This document shows, in pieces, positions 23,468 to 25,291 of a stretch of DNA of 25,291 nt. Where the stretch lies: positions 1-25,291 of the forward strand of contig CABUAP010000004.1 of assembly GCA_902489675.1 (NCBI GenBank), given 5' to 3'. Origin of the DNA: an uncultured Azospirillum sp. (lineage in GTDB: Bacteria; Pseudomonadota; Alphaproteobacteria; RF32; CAG-239). The translations under genes were made by a program, and so were the position numbers. The notes beneath the pieces are model-generated. The model saw only the letters and a program-made list of their open reading frames with translations. It was not told where the DNA came from and made no database searches. The first letter of the stretch is position 1; each line of letters starts with the position of its first letter.

Positions 23468-25174
23468 CTACCAAATTTTGGTTTGAATAAAGAAGAGAAA
23501 CTCAACGTCTTCGTCGCTCTCATAATATTTATGCTCTTTGAGCGGGAACGCCACCGTAAAATTGGCATCCAACCGATCAAGCAGCCCGACCCGTGCACCG
23601 ACACCGGTGCTGTAGATAAAGGCTTCGTTGTCATTTTTAAGATTATTGCTGTCTTTGGCATAGACATGACCAAAGTCAAAGAAAGTATAAACTTTGGCGC
23701 TGTTTAGCCACTCGGTATCTTTGAACAGCGGCTTTAAGTCATATTGCAATTCGTTCATAACCGCAAATCCTTTATCGCCGACCAGCATACCCTCCGTATA
23801 GCCGCGTACCGAATTGACGCCGCCGATCTGGAACTGTTCGGAAGACGGTAAAAAATCTTGCTCGGTATACTGCGCCTTGGCTTTAACATTGACCGCAAAA
23901 TCATCCAGAAAGCTCTGCTGAAATTCGCCGTTATAATTGAAACGCCAGAAAGAACGGGTACCGTCAAATAGCTTGGCGCCCTTGGTTACGCTCAGCTGAT
24001 TATACAGATAGCCGCCGGCAAACAGTTTTAGACTGTCCCAAGACAGGCTCATGGTATCGGTATAAACCTTCTGAGTGCGGAAATCACCGATATAAGAAGC
24101 CCCGTTTTTAAAACTGGTGGTAAAATTGAGGTTATTGACAAAGCTGTCGGTTACATAAACCGGACGCTTGATATAGAAATAGTAATTATAGAAGTTACCG
24201 GTCACATCCAACGCTTTCAGATCGCCGCCGACAATTTCAGTATCGGAATAATCGGCACCAAAACCGATCCGGCTGCCGAACACAGGTTCGGGAATATCAA
24301 ACGAGCCGAACAGCGCGTTTGAACCTTCGGTAACCACCCCGCCGAAATTCAGATTATCTCGATAACCGGTCAGACTGCGAACAGAAACAAAAGCGCCGGC
24401 ACGGTAAATACCGGTAGATTTTTGTCCGGCATTATCGGCAAAAGCGGAAACAGAAACCCGTTCGGGTTCTTCGACAATCACATCCAAATCGGTGGTAGCA
24501 AACTTTTCACCCGGCTCCATCGCTATCCGCGCTTTGATATCATTGGCGGCATTAAACATCAGGATGTTGTCCTGCAGCTCTTTCACATTCAGGCGGTCAC
24601 CGCTTTCAACCCCCAGATTTTTGCGAACAAAGTTTTCGCTGGTCGATTTATTTTCCTTAATCGTGATTTTATCGATCTTACCCTCAATCAGGCTGATCTT
24701 AAGAATTCCGTCACGCACATCCTGATTGGGAACATAAGCTTTAGCTGCGAAATAACCGCGATTTTTATACTCGCGGTCCACATCGCCGACAATGGCATTG
24801 ATATCATTCAAGCTGACTTTCTTTCCCTCATACCGGGAGGCAATCCCTTCCAAGAAGCTGTCGGGCAACAGCTCGGAACGGTCAAAAATCAAACGTTTCA
24901 AAGTCATGATTTTTTTATCCGCGGCCGCATTGACGGCAGATGTTTTTTCTTTTGCCGGCTGCGCGGGTTCTTTTTGTTTTTCTTTTTTATATTCGTCCGA
25001 AATTTTTTGAATTTTGGCATCAATGGCTTTAGAACGCAATGTTTCCTTAGTTCTCTCCAATTCATAAGCCGGAGAATAGGCACGAACCGCAGGCATAACG
25101 GGCACCGTTTGGGCAGCGGCATCGGAAACAAATACGGCCAACAGCCCAAGGCTTAACAAGATCAGTCTGGTCAA
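23468..25174 (-). CDS. TpsB outer-membrane transporter (ShlB/FhaC/HecB family)
   Basis: TpsB is an Omp85-superfamily 16-strand barrel that moves its TpsA partner across the outer membrane without ATP. From TTG 25174 the protein has 568 residues. A signal peptide runs to DAAA at about 21, followed by a Lys/Glu-rich helical linker (about 35-90). POTRA 1 (about 95-165) contains REYKNRGYFAAKAYVP, and POTRA 2 (about 166-240) follows. The barrel contains the conserved loop-6 VRGY (456-459) in GGVNSVRGYTEG. It ends in the aromatic FFIQTKIW, as Omp85 barrels do. The frame extends upstream to another TTG at 25204, but AAGG is correctly spaced before 25174, and the candidate promoter would start transcription near 25204. 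It heads a two-gene operon with the giant adhesin gene. Confidence 0.92.
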   Translation of the reverse strand: MTRLILLSLGLLAVFVSDAAAQTVPVMPAVRAYSPAYELERTKETLRSKAIDAKIQKISDEYKKEKQKEPAQPAKEKTSAVNAAADKKIMTLKRLIFDRSELLPDSFLEGIASRYEGKKVSLNDINAIVGDVDREYKNRGYFAAKAYVPNQDVRDGILKISLIEGKIDKITIKENKSTSENFVRKNLGVESGDRLNVKELQDNILMFNAANDIKARIAMEPGEKFATTDLDVIVEEPERVSVSAFADNAGQKSTGIYRAGAFVSVRSLTGYRDNLNFGGVVTEGSNALFGSFDIPEPVFGSRIGFGADYSDTEIVGGDLKALDVTGNFYNYYFYIKRPVYVTDSFVNNLNFTTSFKNGASYIGDFRTQKVYTDTMSLSWDSLKLFAGGYLYNQLSVTKGAKLFDGTRSFWRFNYNGEFQQSFLDDFAVNVKAKAQYTEQDFLPSSEQFQIGGVNSVRGYTEGMLVGDKGFAVMNELQYDLKPLFKDTEWLNSAKVYTFFDFGHVYAKDSNNLKNDNEAFIYSTGVGARVGLLDRLDANFTVAFPLKEHKYYESDEDVEFLFFIQTKIW

Positions 25175-25210
25175 AGCAATAACCTTAAAAATGGAATTAA
25201 TCAATGAGGA

Positions 25211-25239
25211 TACAAAAAAACGCTTAATCCTTTTGTCAA
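25211..25239 (-). promoter_or_regulatory. Candidate promoter of the tpsB-tpsA operon
   Basis: On the minus strand TTGACA (25239-25234) and TTTGTA (25216-25211) are spaced by 17 bases. The surrounding 25205-25291 is very AT-rich and holds no gene; it also contains a TATAAT without a good -35. Confidence 0.4.
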
Positions 25240-25291
25240 GTATTATAATTAATTTTATTTAAATAATATATTGAATTTTTTATAAAAAAAA

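Noticed and set aside
24422..25156. Plus-strand open frame antisense to tpsB
   Set aside because: TpsB has clear POTRA, VRGY and signal peptide features. The antisense frame is low-complexity Phe/Ile-rich sequence typical of a shadow.

Overview
The window looks like chromosome from a Gram-negative proteobacterium. Evidence: an Omp85-type two-partner secretion (TPS) transporter, signal peptides, a likely lipoprotein, and an LplT/Aas-like phospholipid-repair protein. The gene mix suggests a host-associated alphaproteobacterium, possibly of gut origin, but no marker gene here settles taxonomy, so this is inference.

Layout. Bases 1-215 (-) hold the start of an unrecognised gene that runs off the left edge. 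347-1978 (+) encodes a PoxB-like pyruvate:quinone oxidoreductase. 2110-2724 (+) encodes a small heat shock protein with an export signal. 2930-3175 (+) encodes a small two-helix membrane protein. 3333-5023 (+) is a tightly coupled pair: a GT2 glycosyltransferase and an exported protein built from two copies of a cysteine-containing module. 4991-5698 (-) encodes a YhhW-type pirin that converges on this pair and overlaps it. 5836-6534 (-) encodes an exported, probably lipid-anchored protein with its own good promoter. 6606-9419 (-) encodes an MFS-PlsC-adenylation fusion whose adenylation part is degenerate and short. 9700-9903 (+) encodes a cold shock protein behind a long structured leader.

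The right 15 kb is one TPS locus read on the minus strand: a TpsB transporter (23468-25174), then 12 bases later a giant filamentous haemagglutinin/LktA-like TpsA adhesin (10033-23455). As read here the adhesin gene is split into two frames by one extra base near 17758-17762. With that base removed, the locus is one continuous frame of 4,473 codons plus stop. Its TPS domain and C-terminus are both intact.

How the genes work together: TpsB should recognise the TPS domain of TpsA in the periplasm and thread the beta-helical adhesin to the cell surface. Several other genes also concern the envelope: the exported chaperone, the lysophospholipid flippase/acyltransferase, the GT2 with its exported partner, and the likely lipoprotein. 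I found no CRISPR array, tRNA, rRNA, transposase or integrase. The clearest points for follow-up are the split giant adhesin, the exported small heat shock protein, the degenerate adenylation domain and the duplicated-domain exported protein.
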